From assembly GCF_001653515.1 (NCBI RefSeq), contig NZ_LYOY01000029.1, forward strand, positions 992,001 to 1,056,000: 64,000 nucleotides of DNA, in the 5' to 3' direction. The notes under the pieces are model-generated. The model made no database searches, was not told the origin of the DNA, and saw nothing but the letters and a program-made list of their open reading frames with translations. Position numbers and translations under genes: made by a program. This stretch comes from Streptomyces sp. ERV7 (GTDB taxonomy: Bacteria > Actinomycetota > Actinomycetes > Streptomycetales > Streptomycetaceae). This document shows, piece after piece, positions 35,666 to 44,805 of this stretch; position 1 is the first letter of the stretch, and every line of letters begins with the position of its first letter.

Positions 35666-35688
35666 TCCGCGCCCCGCATCCCCTGAGA

Positions 35689-35734
35689 AGCCCTGCGTCC
35701 GGAGGTCCTAGACCTCCGGACGCAGGGCTTTTTG
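35689..35734 (+). terminator. Strong rho-independent terminator after permease 2
   Basis: An 18-base perfect stem (left arm 35689-35706, right arm 35712-35729) with a 5-base loop, followed by TTTTTG. One of the clearest terminators in the window. Confidence 0.9.
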
Positions 35735-35783
35735 CTGAGGTCACCCTTAGCTGCGACACCGCATACCTGCTGGTAGCGTGCAC

Positions 35784-35800
35784 TTGCACATCAGTTGCAA
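35784..35800. promoter_or_regulatory. Nur box in the sodF promoter
   Basis: TTGCAC-ATCAG-TTGCAA matches the 6-5-6 Nur box known from S. coelicolor (TTGCAA-N5-TTGCAA). It lies 25 bases before the sodF start. In S. coelicolor, Nur with Ni2+ represses the iron superoxide dismutase sodF, so this gene should be silent when nickel is ample and on when it is scarce. Confidence 0.85.
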
Positions 35801-35824
35801 CAAGCAGTCGGAGGGGCTTCGGAC

Positions 35825-36466
35825 ATGGCCATTTACACGCTTCCTGAACTTCCGTACGACTACGCCGCGCTCGAACCCGTCATCAGCCCGGAGATCATCG
35901 AGCTGCACCACGACAAGCACCACGCGGCGTATGTGAAGGGCGCGAACGACACCCTGGAGCAGCTCGCGGAGGCCCGCGACAAGGACGCCTGGGGCTCGAT
36001 CAACGGCCTGGAGAAGAACCTCGCGTTCCACCTCTCCGGCCACATCCTGCACTCGATCTACTGGCACAACATGACCGGCGACGGCGGCGGCGAGCCGCTG
36101 GACAAGGACGGCGTGGGCGAGCTGGCGGACGCCATCGCCGAGTCGTTCGGCTCCTTCGCCAAGTTCAAGGCCCAGCTGACCAAGGCGTCGGCGACGACGC
36201 AGGGTTCGGGCTGGGGCGTCCTCGCGTACGAGCCGGTCAGCGGCCGTCTCGTCGTCGAGCAGATCTACGACCACCAGGGCAACGTCGGCCAGGGCTCGAC
36301 CCCGGTGCTGGTCTTCGACGCCTGGGAGCACGCCTTCTACCTGCAGTACAGGAACCAGAAGGTGGACTTCATCGAGGCGATGTGGCGCGTCGTCAACTGG
36401 CAGGACGTGGCGAAGCGTTACGCCGCCGCCAAGGCCGCCGGGAACAACCTGCTGCTGGTCCCGTAG
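35825..36466 (+). CDS. sodF: Iron superoxide dismutase (SodF)
   Basis: A 213-residue Fe/Mn-type superoxide dismutase, cytosolic, converting superoxide to oxygen and peroxide. All four metal ligands are in place: His in [12 protein letters not shown], His in [12 protein letters not shown], and Asp/His in [13 protein letters not shown]. Overall it follows Streptomyces SodF. ATG at 35825; GGAGGGG lies about 9 bases upstream. The Nur box just upstream supports the iron, nickel-repressed paralogue over a Mn enzyme. Hairpin follows. Confidence 0.92.
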   Translation: MAIYTLPELPYDYAALEPVISPEIIELHHDKHHAAYVKGANDTLEQLAEARDKDAWGSINGLEKNLAFHLSGHILHSIYWHNMTGDGGGEPLDKDGVGELADAIAESFGSFAKFKAQLTKASATTQGSGWGVLAYEPVSGRLVVEQIYDHQGNVGQGSTPVLVFDAWEHAFYLQYRNQKVDFIEAMWRVVNWQDVAKRYAAAKAAGNNLLLVP

Positions 36467-36531
36467 GGACCCCCCCCTGTCGTCCTGCTCGTGATCGTCT
36501 TCTCAACCTTCACTTGCGGGCGGAAGAAACG

Positions 36532-36568
36532 GACGGCCCCCGCGAGGACGTGACTCGCGGGGGCCGTC
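36532..36568 (+). terminator. Terminator after sodF
   Basis: Perfect 15-base stem GACGGCCCCCGCGAG / CTCGCGGGGGCCGTC with a 7-base loop. Confidence 0.8.
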
Positions 36569-36686
36569 CGCTGCTCCCTGGCCCTCGGCCGCGGGGCCGT
36601 TCACTTCCGTGCGCCGGTGTGGTGCGCCGGTCCTTCACCCTTTCGCGCCGGGCCCGTTGTCAGTGGCGGGTGCCATGCTCGGAGCC

Positions 36687-37223
36687 ATGGACACACAGGA
36701 GTTCTGGACGCTCATCGACGACGCCCGCGCGCAGGTGGCACACGCGGCGGACGCCGAGGCGGTCGCGGCGCGGGCCGCGGCCCTCCTCTCGGCCCGGCCG
36801 GTCGACGAGATAGTGGCTTTCCAGCAGGTCTTCTGGGACCTGATGGCCGCCTCCTACCGCCAGCCGCTCTGGGCCGCGGCGTACACGATCAACGGCGGGT
36901 GCTCGGACGACGGGTTCGACTACTTCAGGGGCTGGCTGATCGCGCAGGGGCGCGAGGTGTTCGACGGCGCGGTGGCCGACCCGGACGGGCTCGCGGGCCT
37001 GACGGCCGTGCGGGACGCGGCGGTCGAGGGCTGGGAGATGGAGTGCGAGGAGGCGCTCGGCATCGCCTGGGACGCGCATCTGTCCGCGACCGGCAAGGAG
37101 CTGCCCGGCGACAGCTTCACGATCCGCTACCCGGAGCTGGACCCGGGCTGGGACTTCGACTTCGACGACACGGGGGAGATAGCGCGACGGCTGCCGCGCC
37201 TGGCGGCGCTGTACGGACAGTAG
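36687..37223 (+). CDS. DUF4240 domain protein
   Basis: A 178-residue cytosolic protein of the DUF4240 family: MDTQEFWTLIDDARAQVAHA at the start, GGCSDDGFDYFRGWLIAQGR in the middle. The domain is frequent in actinomycetes; function unknown. ATG at 36687 starts exactly at the conserved FWxLID motif; GGAG is just upstream. Convergent with the DsbA-like gene. Confidence 0.82.
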   Translation: MDTQEFWTLIDDARAQVAHAADAEAVAARAAALLSARPVDEIVAFQQVFWDLMAASYRQPLWAAAYTINGGCSDDGFDYFRGWLIAQGREVFDGAVADPDGLAGLTAVRDAAVEGWEMECEEALGIAWDAHLSATGKELPGDSFTIRYPELDPGWDFDFDDTGEIARRLPRLAALYGQ

Positions 37224-37244
37224 GGACGGGCGGCGGGACGCGCC

Positions 37245-37297
37245 CGGCCCCCGGGGGCCGGTGGCTCGCGGGGGCCGGGCCGGCCCCCGGGGCCGGA
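37245..37297. terminator. GC-rich bidirectional terminator
   Basis: CGGCCCCCGGGGGCCG palindrome (37245-37260) and a second, overlapping GGGGGCCGG..CCGGCCCCC element lie between convergent DUF4240 and DsbA-like genes. Confidence 0.55.
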
Positions 37298-37317
37298 TCT
37301 GTCCTGACGGGTCCGGA

Positions 37318-37980
37318 TCAGTCGAAGATCGGGCCCTGGGTGCGGGTGCGCTTGATCTCGTAGAAGCCCGGGGTCGAGGCGACCAGGAGCGTGCCGTCCC
37401 ACAGACGGGCCGCGGCCTCGCCCTTGGGGGCCGGGGTGACGACCGGGCCGAAGAAGGCGATCTGCTCGCCGTCCGCGCCGGGCACGGCGATGACGGGGGT
37501 GCCGACGTCCTGGCCGACCTTGTCTATGCCCTCCTTGTGGGAGGCGCGCAGCTCCGCGTCGTAGGCGTAGGCGCTGTTGTGGACCTCCGCGTGGTCGGCG
37601 AGGTCGGCGGGCAGGCCCACCTCCTCCAGGGCGGCGACGATCACCTCGCGGCCGGAGCCGAGGTCCTGGTTGTGGAAGCGGGTGCCCAGGGCGGTGTACA
37701 GCTTGCCCACGACCTCCTCGCCGTACTTCTGCTGCGCGGCCATGACGACCTGCACCGGGCCCCAGGACCGGTTCACCAGGAAGTCGCGGTAGGACTCCGG
37801 CAGCTCGTCGAGCCTGTCCTCGTTGAGGACGCCCAGGCTCATCACATGCCAGCGGACCTCGACGTCACGGACCTTCTCGACCTCCAGCATCCAGCGGGAC
37901 GTCATCCAGGCCCAGGGACAGAGCGGGTCGAACCAGAAGTCGACGGGGGTCTTCCCGGTCTGGGACGCGGTCTCGGACAT
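37318..37980 (-). CDS. DsbA-like thioredoxin-fold protein (mycothiol-dependent nitroreductase-like)
   Basis: A 220-residue cytosolic DsbA-family protein related to mycobacterial Rv2466c. The active-site region is DFWFDPLCPWAWMTSRWMLE, so the second Cys of a CxxC pair is Ala; it would have to use a monothiol mechanism with mycothiol. The C-terminal HNQDLGSG...VIVAALEEVGLPADLADHAE helices and VGTPVIAVPG strand with cis-Pro fit the fold. ATG at 37980 has GAGGAG 4 bases upstream. Divergent from pepN. Confidence 0.8.
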   Translation of the reverse strand: MSETASQTGKTPVDFWFDPLCPWAWMTSRWMLEVEKVRDVEVRWHVMSLGVLNEDRLDELPESYRDFLVNRSWGPVQVVMAAQQKYGEEVVGKLYTALGTRFHNQDLGSGREVIVAALEEVGLPADLADHAEVHNSAYAYDAELRASHKEGIDKVGQDVGTPVIAVPGADGEQIAFFGPVVTPAPKGEAAARLWDGTLLVASTPGFYEIKRTRTQGPIFD

Positions 37981-38116
37981 GTCTCTCCTCATCGGGGCAA
38001 CGCTGGGCGGATCAAGGAAGGGAACACCTCCGGCCACCCCTCGCATTCCCACGTGTCCCGGGCCCGGCGGGCATGGCAGGATCAGCGGTGTTCGAACGAG
38101 ACACGAAGGAGTGCCC

Positions 38117-40696
38117 GTGCCCGGTGAGAATCTGTCCCGCGACGAGGCCCGTGAGCGGGCAGATCTGCTGTCCGTCGACGGGTACGACATCGCCCTCGAT
38201 CTGCGGTCCGCGGTCGGGGACGCCCCGGACGGGCCGCGTACGTTCCGCTCGGTCACCACGATCCGGTTCCGCTGCGCCCGGCCGGGCGCGGCCTCCTTCG
38301 CGGACCTGGTCGCGCCGTCGGTGAACGCGGTCACCCTGAACGGCAAGCCGCTGGACACGGCGGCGGTCTTCGACGGCACCCGGGTGGCGCTCGCGGACCT
38401 GGCGGCGGAGAACGTGCTGGTGGTGGACGCGAACTGCGCGTACAGCCGCACCGGCGAGGGCATGCACCGCTTCGTCGACCCCGAGGACGGCGAGGTCTAC
38501 CTCTACACCCAGTACGAGCCGGCCGACTCCCGGCGGGTGTTCGCGAACTTCGAGCAGCCCGACCTGAAGGCCCCCTACCGCTTCGAGGCGACGGCGCCCG
38601 AGGGCTGGACGGTGTGGTCCAACGGCGAGGGCACCCGGGGCGAGGACGGCGTCTGGCGGTTCGCCGAGACCGAGCCGATCTCCACGTACATCACCTGTGT
38701 GGTGGCCGGGCCGTACCACTACGTGACGGACACCTACCGCCGTACGTTCGACGACGGCACCACGCTGGAGATCCCGCTCGGCGCGATGTGCCGCAAGGGG
38801 CTTGCCCGGCACTTCGACGCGGACGACGTGTTCCTCGTCACCAAGCAGGGCTTCGACTTCTTCCACGACCAGTTCGACTACCCGTACCCGTTCGGCAAGT
38901 ACGACCAGGCCTTCGTGCCGGAGTACAACCTCGGGGCGATGGAGAACCCGGGTCTGGTGACCTTCCGCGAGGAGTTCATCTTCCGCGGCAAGGTGACCCA
39001 GGCGGCCTACGAGCGGCGCGCCAACGTCATCCTGCACGAGATGGCCCACATGTGGTTCGGCGACCTCGTCACCATGCGGTGGTGGGACGACCTGTGGCTG
39101 AAGGAGTCGTTCGCCGACTTCATGGGCAGCTTCTCGCAGGTCGAGGCGACCCGGTTCGACAACGGCTGGATCACCTTCGCCAACGGCCGCAAGTCCTGGG
39201 CGTACCGCGCCGACCAGCTGCCCTCCACCCACCCGATCACGGCCGACATCCGTGACCTGGAGGACGCCAAGCTCAACTTCGACGGCATCACCTACGCCAA
39301 GGGCGCCTCCGTCCTCAAGCAGCTGGTGGCGTACGTGGGACGGGAGGCGTTCCTGGAGGGTGCCCGGCGCTACTTCAAGCGCCACGCCTACGGGAACACG
39401 CGCCTCGGCGACCTGCTGTCGGTCCTGGAGGAGGTGTCCGGCCGGGACATGGCGTCCTGGTCGCGGTCCTGGCTCCAGACGGCCGGGCTCAACTCGCTCA
39501 CCCCGCAGGTCACTTACGACGCGGGCGACCGCATCACCGAGCTCGCCGTGGTCCAGGAGGCCGTCGAGGCGTACCCGACGCTGCGCCCGCACCGCGTCGC
39601 GGTCGGCCTCTACCGCTCCGAGGCGGGCGCCCTGGTGCGCTACGCACGCGCCGAGGTCGACGTGGACGGGCCGCGCACGGTGGTGGCGGAGCTGGCCGGG
39701 GCCGAGCGGCCCGAGCTGGTCCTCGTCAACGACGACGACCTCACGTACTGCAAGATCCGCTTCGACGAGGGCTCGCTCGCCACCCTGCGGACGAACCTCG
39801 GCGACATCACGGACCCGCTGGCCCGCGCCCTGTGCTGGTCGGCGCTGTGGAACCTGACGCGGGACGCCCTGATGCCCGCGCGGGACTTCGTCGAGCTGGT
39901 CCTCGCCCACTCCGGGCGCGAGAGCGACATCGGCGTGCTCCAGATGCTGCACGCCTGGACCCGCTCGGCGCAGACGCACTACGCGGCGCCCGAGTGGCGC
40001 GAGGAGGGCGGCCGACTGCTGGCCGAGGGCGCGCTGCGCGAGCTGCGGATCGCGGCGCCGGGCAGTGAGCACCAGCTGGCCTGGGCCCGCTTCTTCGCCT
40101 CCACGGCGACGGGCGACGCCGACTTCCAGCTCCTGGAAGGGCTCCTCGCGGGAACGGCGAAGATCGACGGCCTGGAGGTCGACCAGGAGCTGCGCTGGGT
40201 GCTCCTGGAGCCGCTGGCCGCGCACGGCCGCGCCGACGAGTCGGTGATCGGCGCCGAGCTCGCCCGCGACGACACCGCCTCCGGCAAGCGCCACCAGGTG
40301 CGCTGTCTGGCGGCCCGGCCGTCGGCGGCGGTCAAGGCGCAGGCGTGGGCGCAGGTCGTCGAGTCGGACGCGCTCTCGAACGCGCTGGTGGAGGCCACCA
40401 TCTCGGGCTTCGGCCAGGCCTCGCAGCGCGAGCTGATCGCTCCGTACGCGCCGAAGTACTTCGAGGTCATCGAGCGCCTGTGGGCCGAGCGGTCCATCCA
40501 GATCGGCATGGACGTCGTCCGGGGGCTCTTCCCGAGCCTGCGGGACAACCGGTCGACGCTCGACTCCACGGACGAATGGCTGGCCGCCCACGCGGACGCG
40601 GCCCCGGCGCTGCGCCGGCTGGTCCTGGAGGCCCGTGACGACCTGGCCCGCACCCTGCGCGGCCAGGCCTGCGACGCGGCCGCGGCCACCCGCTGA
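38117..40696 (+). CDS. pepN: Aminopeptidase N (M1 family)
   Basis: An 859-residue zinc aminopeptidase, cytosolic, removing N-terminal residues from peptides. Catalytic marks: LGAMENPG near residue 272 (substrate N-terminus recognition) and HEMAHMWFG near 307, with the third zinc ligand Glu in LKESFADF 18 residues on. The C-terminal helical ERAP1-like domain fills the second half. GTG at 38117 is chosen because AAGGAG lies 5 bases upstream and the much longer frame is unconserved. Length is normal for Streptomyces PepN. Terminator follows at once. Confidence 0.92.
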   Translation: MPGENLSRDEARERADLLSVDGYDIALDLRSAVGDAPDGPRTFRSVTTIRFRCARPGAASFADLVAPSVNAVTLNGKPLDTAAVFDGTRVALADLAAENVLVVDANCAYSRTGEGMHRFVDPEDGEVYLYTQYEPADSRRVFANFEQPDLKAPYRFEATAPEGWTVWSNGEGTRGEDGVWRFAETEPISTYITCVVAGPYHYVTDTYRRTFDDGTTLEIPLGAMCRKGLARHFDADDVFLVTKQGFDFFHDQFDYPYPFGKYDQAFVPEYNLGAMENPGLVTFREEFIFRGKVTQAAYERRANVILHEMAHMWFGDLVTMRWWDDLWLKESFADFMGSFSQVEATRFDNGWITFANGRKSWAYRADQLPSTHPITADIRDLEDAKLNFDGITYAKGASVLKQLVAYVGREAFLEGARRYFKRHAYGNTRLGDLLSVLEEVSGRDMASWSRSWLQTAGLNSLTPQVTYDAGDRITELAVVQEAVEAYPTLRPHRVAVGLYRSEAGALVRYARAEVDVDGPRTVVAELAGAERPELVLVNDDDLTYCKIRFDEGSLATLRTNLGDITDPLARALCWSALWNLTRDALMPARDFVELVLAHSGRESDIGVLQMLHAWTRSAQTHYAAPEWREEGGRLLAEGALRELRIAAPGSEHQLAWARFFASTATGDADFQLLEGLLAGTAKIDGLEVDQELRWVLLEPLAAHGRADESVIGAELARDDTASGKRHQVRCLAARPSAAVKAQAWAQVVESDALSNALVEATISGFGQASQRELIAPYAPKYFEVIERLWAERSIQIGMDVVRGLFPSLRDNRSTLDSTDEWLAAHADAAPALRRLVLEARDDLARTLRGQACDAAAATR

Positions 40697-40703
40697 CGCC
40701 TGA

Positions 40704-40729
40704 CAGGGGGCCCGGCGACGGGCCCCCTG
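40704..40729 (+). terminator. pepN terminator
   Basis: CAGGGGGCCCG / CGGGCCCCCTG with a GCGA loop, 8 bases after the pepN stop. Confidence 0.8.
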
Positions 40730-40832
40730 ATCGGCACTCGAACGCCCGTACTTTAGGACGGGCTTGTCCGGAATTGTCGACGGGCTTGTAACAGCGGTTA
40801 GGGGCCACTCCGGGCGCGGAACACCCCCCGGC

Positions 40833-41240
40833 ATGAACCACAACACCCCGACCTTCGGCGGCGAGACCCCCTCCCCGCTCCTGCTGCGGGCCCGGGCGGC
40901 GCTGCTGCGGGCCGTGGAGGGCCCCGGCGACCCGGCGGCGGCCGCGGATCTCGACGCGATCCTGGAGCACGGCCGCATTCGCGCCACTCTGTCCGCCGAA
41001 GGGCCGGGCGAGCGGGCCGAGTTCGCCGATCCGGCCTGGGGGCCCGCCTGGACGGCCGCGCGGGACTACCTCGATCTGCTGCGCACCGCGCCGGACCGGA
41101 TCCGCGCCTGCGCCCATGACGCGTGCATCCTGCACTTCTTCGACACCTCACGGAACGGCACCCGCCGCTGGTGCTCGATGGCCGGGTGCGGCAACCGTGC
41201 GAAGGCGTCCCGTCACTACGCCCGTACCCGCGAGAGCTGA
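40833..41240 (+). CDS. CGNR zinc-finger protein, short form
   Basis: A 135-residue protein ending in a CGNR zinc finger: CAHDACILHFFDTSRNGTRR then WCSMAGCGNRAKASRHYAR, with the C-x4-C and C-x4-C pairs. Such proteins are putative stress-related transcription regulators. Family members usually have a full ABATE domain and about 180-200 residues; here the N-terminal region is shorter, so it may be a reduced form. ATG at 40833; GGGG-rich weak ribosome site. Single gene. Confidence 0.8.
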   Translation: MNHNTPTFGGETPSPLLLRARAALLRAVEGPGDPAAAADLDAILEHGRIRATLSAEGPGERAEFADPAWGPAWTAARDYLDLLRTAPDRIRACAHDACILHFFDTSRNGTRRWCSMAGCGNRAKASRHYARTRES

Positions 41241-41403
41241 TTCGGCCCGTTTCGCCCCGCCTCGCTCCTGATGGCGCATGGCGGGATTCCGCCATGTCCG
41301 ATTCCGGGCCTGGTCAACTCTCCACAAACAACCGTCACATACGAAATGCTCAGCGGTCATCCGGCACCGTATTCCGGACCCTTTCTGACCATTAGGGATG
41401 CTG

Positions 41404-44400
41404 ATGACCTCCGATTCGCCGCGCGCCATACCCGGCGCTAGACGCACGGCCCGTATAGCGGCCGCGGCAGGCCTGGTGGCCGCGCTCATCACCGCGGGCG
41501 CCGCCCCCGTCTTCGCCGCTCAGGCGGCCGATCCCACCCCCGCTCCGGTGAAGTCCACGCCCGCGAAGAACCCGGCGGCCAAGCTGGGCGCGGCCGACGA
41601 GCAGCGGCTCGCCGAGGCCCAGGCCAAGGGCGAGAAGACCGTCACCGTGATGGTGGCGACCGCCCCCGGCGCCACCGGCGCCGTCTCGCACCAGCTGGAC
41701 TCGGTGCCGGGCGCCACCGTCGGCAAGACCGACGACAAGCTCGGGTATGTGCGAGCCACCCTGCCGACCGGCTCCGCCGAGTCGGCCCTGAAGGCCGCGG
41801 CCAAGCTGCCCTCCGTCCACGGGATCGACCTCAAGCAGGAGATCCAGCTGGACGACCCGACCCCGTCGGCCGACAGCGCCAAGGGCGCCGCCGCCCCGCG
41901 CAGGTCGCTCTCGGGCTCGTACGCGGCGCCGGGCAAGGACACGCCCGCGAAGAACCCGTACAACCCGTCCTTCGAGACGGGCGCGGTCGACTTCGTCAAG
42001 CAGCACCCCAAGGCCGACGGCCGCGGCATCACCATCGGCGTCCTGGACTCCGGCGTGGACCTGGGCCACCCGGCGCTCCAGAAGACCACCACCGGCGAGC
42101 GCAAGATCGTCGACTGGGTCACCGCGACCGACCCGGTGGCCGACGCCGACGGCACCTGGCGCCGGATGAACACCGCCGTCTCCGGGCCGGAGTTCACGTA
42201 CCAGGGCCGCACCTGGAAGGCCCCGGCGGGCAGCTACGACGTGAGCCTCTTCTCGGAGAAGATCACCGCGGGCGGCGACGCCAAGGGCGACGTGAACCGC
42301 GACGGCGACACCACCGACACCTGGGGCGTGCTCTACGACCCGGTCGCCGGGACCGTCCGGGTGGACCTCAACAACAACGGTGACTTCACCGACGACGAGG
42401 CCATGAAGCCGTACAAGGACGGCTACCAGGTCGGCTACTTCGGTACGGACAACCCGGCGACCGACATCGCCGAGCGGATGCCGTTCACCGTCGAGATCCG
42501 CAAGAACGTGAAGTACGACGCGGCCGGACACACCTCCGACTACGTCAACATCGGCATCATCGAGTCCGAGCACGGCACCCACGTGGCGGGCATCACCGCC
42601 GCCAACGGGCTGTTCGGCGGCAAGATGAGCGGCGCCGCCCCCGGCGCCAAGATCGTCTCCTCGCGGGCCTGCAACTGGTCCGGCGGCTGCACCAACATCG
42701 CGCTGACCGAGGGCATGATCGACCTGGTCACCAACCGCCACGTCGACATCGTCAACATGTCGATCGGCGGTCTGCCGGCGCTCAACGACGGCAACAACGC
42801 GCGCTCCGAGCTCTACAAGCGCCTGATCGACAGCTACGGCGTCCAGCTGGTCATCTCGGCCGGCAACGAGGGCCCCGGCGTCAACACCATCGGCGACCCG
42901 GGCCTGGCGGACCACGTCATCTCGGTCGGCGCCTCCATCTCGCAGCAGACCTGGGCCGCCAACTACGGCTCCAACGTGTCGAAGAAGTACGACATGATGC
43001 CGTTCTCCTCGCGCGGTCCGCGTGAGGACGGCGGCTTCACGCCGACCCTGTCGGCGCCGGGTGCCGCGATCAACACCACGCAGACGTGGCTGGCGGGCTC
43101 CCCGGTCAAGGAGTCGGGCTACTCGCTGCCGGCCGGCTACTCGATGCTCCAGGGCACCTCGATGGCCTCGCCGCAGGCGACCGGCGCCGCGGCCCTGCTG
43201 CTCTCGGCCGCCAAGCAGAAGCACCTGGACCTGGCCCCGGCCGACCTGCGCACCGCGCTGACGTCGACGGCCAAGCACATCAAGGGCGTCCAGTCCTACG
43301 TCGAGGGCGCGGGCCTGATCGACATCGTCGACGCCTGGGACGCGATCGAGGACGGCGCGAAGGCACACGGGGCCTTGGCCCATGAATATTCGGTCAAGGC
43401 GCCGGTGAAGACGGCGATCGACTTCGCGCTCAAGACGCCGGGCTTCGGCACCGGCATCTACGACCGCGAGGGCGGCCTCAAGGCGGGCGAGAAGAAGACC
43501 TACGACGTCACCGTCACCCGCACCACGGGCCCGGACAAGGCCGTGAAGCACAAGCTGTCGTTCAAGAACGACGACGGCACCTTCAAGGTCCTGGGCTCCG
43601 ACGAGATCGCGCTGTCGCTGAACACGCCGGTCACCGTCAAAGTGCAGGCGCAGCCGAAGTCGGCGGGCATCCACAGCGCCATCCTGGAGGTCAACGACAA
43701 GCGGACCAAGGGCGTGGACCAGCAGATCCTCGCCACCGTGATCGTCTCCAAGCCGCTGGCCAAGCCGTCGTACAGCTTCACGGACTCGTCCTCGGTGCAG
43801 CGCAACAGCACCAAGTCGTACTTCGTGACCGTCCCGGCGGGCGCCAAGGCCCTCGAGGTCTCGATGGGCGCGCTGCGCTCGGGCAGCCAGACCCGGTTCA
43901 TCGCGATCCACCCCTACGGTGTGCCGGTCGACGACACGGGGACGCCCAACTGCTACCCGAACTACGACAACCCGGCCAACAAGTGCCGCCCGGACCTGCG
44001 TTCCTACGCGGACCCGCAGCCGGGCGTCTGGGAGATCGAGGTCGAGTCGCGCCGTACGTCGCCGTACCTCGACAACCCGTACAAGCTGGACGTGGCGCTG
44101 CTCGGCGCCGCCTTCGACCCGGCCGTGAAGACCGTGCCGGAGGCCAAGGTCGGCACCTCGACCCCGGTCGAGTGGAAGGTCACCAACGGCTTCGCCGCCA
44201 TCGACGGCAAGCTCCAGGGCGGCTCGCTGGGCTCCGCGAAGGTCGCCAAGCCGACCATCAAGGCCGGTGAGGTCCAGACGACCACGCTGACCATCGGCGA
44301 GGGCGTGGAGCGCCTCGACGTCGCCATCGGCGGCGTCTCGGACACCGCGGCCGACCTGGACCTCGCGGTCCTCAAGGACGGCGTGCAGGTCGGCTCGTCC

Positions 44401-44730
44401 GCGGACGGCGACTCCGAGGAGGCCGTCAGCCTGGTGAAGCCCGCCGCCGGCACCTACACGATCCAGGTCGCGGGCTACGCCATCCCGTCCGGGACGACCA
44501 CGTACAACTACCGCGACGTGTACTACGCGCCGTCGCTCGGCACCGTCAAGGTCGACGAGTCGAAGGCGGTCAAGCTGGCCAACGGCGCCACGGCGGCCGT
44601 CGGCGCGCAGGTCGTGGTGGCCGGTGCGGCCCCCGAGGGACGCCAGTTCTTCGGCGAGGTCAAGCTGGTCAACGCGCGCGGCACCGCCGCGGGCACCGGC
44701 AGCGTCGTGATCGAGAAGGTCACGCCGTAA
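41404..44730 (+). CDS. Secreted subtilisin-like serine protease (S8)
   Basis: A 1108-residue exported protease. Signal peptide about residues 1-40 (ARIAAAAGLVAALITAGAAP), then a propeptide region to about 190. The S8 triad is visible: Asp in ITIGVLDSGVDLGHP near 213, His in EHGTHVAGITAANG near 390, Ser in LQGTSMASPQATGAAALL near 586. The stretch between Asp and His is unusually long, with an insertion containing several DxDGDTTD-type acidic turns. C-terminal beta-rich domains (about 650-1108) follow. ATG at 41404 is preferred to 41398 because AGGG then has 6-base spacing. Degrades extracellular protein, presumably during growth on peptides. Confidence 0.88.
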   Translation: MTSDSPRAIPGARRTARIAAAAGLVAALITAGAAPVFAAQAADPTPAPVKSTPAKNPAAKLGAADEQRLAEAQAKGEKTVTVMVATAPGATGAVSHQLDSVPGATVGKTDDKLGYVRATLPTGSAESALKAAAKLPSVHGIDLKQEIQLDDPTPSADSAKGAAAPRRSLSGSYAAPGKDTPAKNPYNPSFETGAVDFVKQHPKADGRGITIGVLDSGVDLGHPALQKTTTGERKIVDWVTATDPVADADGTWRRMNTAVSGPEFTYQGRTWKAPAGSYDVSLFSEKITAGGDAKGDVNRDGDTTDTWGVLYDPVAGTVRVDLNNNGDFTDDEAMKPYKDGYQVGYFGTDNPATDIAERMPFTVEIRKNVKYDAAGHTSDYVNIGIIESEHGTHVAGITAANGLFGGKMSGAAPGAKIVSSRACNWSGGCTNIALTEGMIDLVTNRHVDIVNMSIGGLPALNDGNNARSELYKRLIDSYGVQLVISAGNEGPGVNTIGDPGLADHVISVGASISQQTWAANYGSNVSKKYDMMPFSSRGPREDGGFTPTLSAPGAAINTTQTWLAGSPVKESGYSLPAGYSMLQGTSMASPQATGAAALLLSAAKQKHLDLAPADLRTALTSTAKHIKGVQSYVEGAGLIDIVDAWDAIEDGAKAHGALAHEYSVKAPVKTAIDFALKTPGFGTGIYDREGGLKAGEKKTYDVTVTRTTGPDKAVKHKLSFKNDDGTFKVLGSDEIALSLNTPVTVKVQAQPKSAGIHSAILEVNDKRTKGVDQQILATVIVSKPLAKPSYSFTDSSSVQRNSTKSYFVTVPAGAKALEVSMGALRSGSQTRFIAIHPYGVPVDDTGTPNCYPNYDNPANKCRPDLRSYADPQPGVWEIEVESRRTSPYLDNPYKLDVALLGAAFDPAVKTVPEAKVGTSTPVEWKVTNGFAAIDGKLQGGSLGSAKVAKPTIKAGEVQTTTLTIGEGVERLDVAIGGVSDTAADLDLAVLKDGVQVGSSADGDSEEAVSLVKPAAGTYTIQVAGYAIPSGTTTYNYRDVYYAPSLGTVKVDESKAVKLANGATAAVGAQVVVAGAAPEGRQFFGEVKLVNARGTAAGTGSVVIEKVTP

Positions 44731-44747
44731 CGGAGTGAGCATGCGAG

Positions 44748-44786
44748 GGGGCCCGGCGTTCACAAAGAACGCCGGGCCCCTTTTTT
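44748..44786. terminator. Bidirectional terminator, subtilase / M28
   Basis: Perfect 14-base stem GGGGCCCGGCGTTC / GAACGCCGGGCCCC, 5-base loop, then TTTTTT, between convergent genes. Confidence 0.9.
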
Positions 44787-44805
44787 CGCTGTTCCGTCTA
44801 CGGCC

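Noticed and set aside
38012..40987. 991-codon minus-strand open frame over pepN
   Set aside because: Shadow of pepN, which has GAMEN and HEXXH motifs on the plus strand.
41392..44763. Long minus-strand open frame (over 1100 codons) opposite the subtilase gene
   Set aside because: It is the mirror of a GC-rich gene: composition is Arg/Gly/Val-rich, has no family match, and the plus strand shows an intact S8 protease with full triad.
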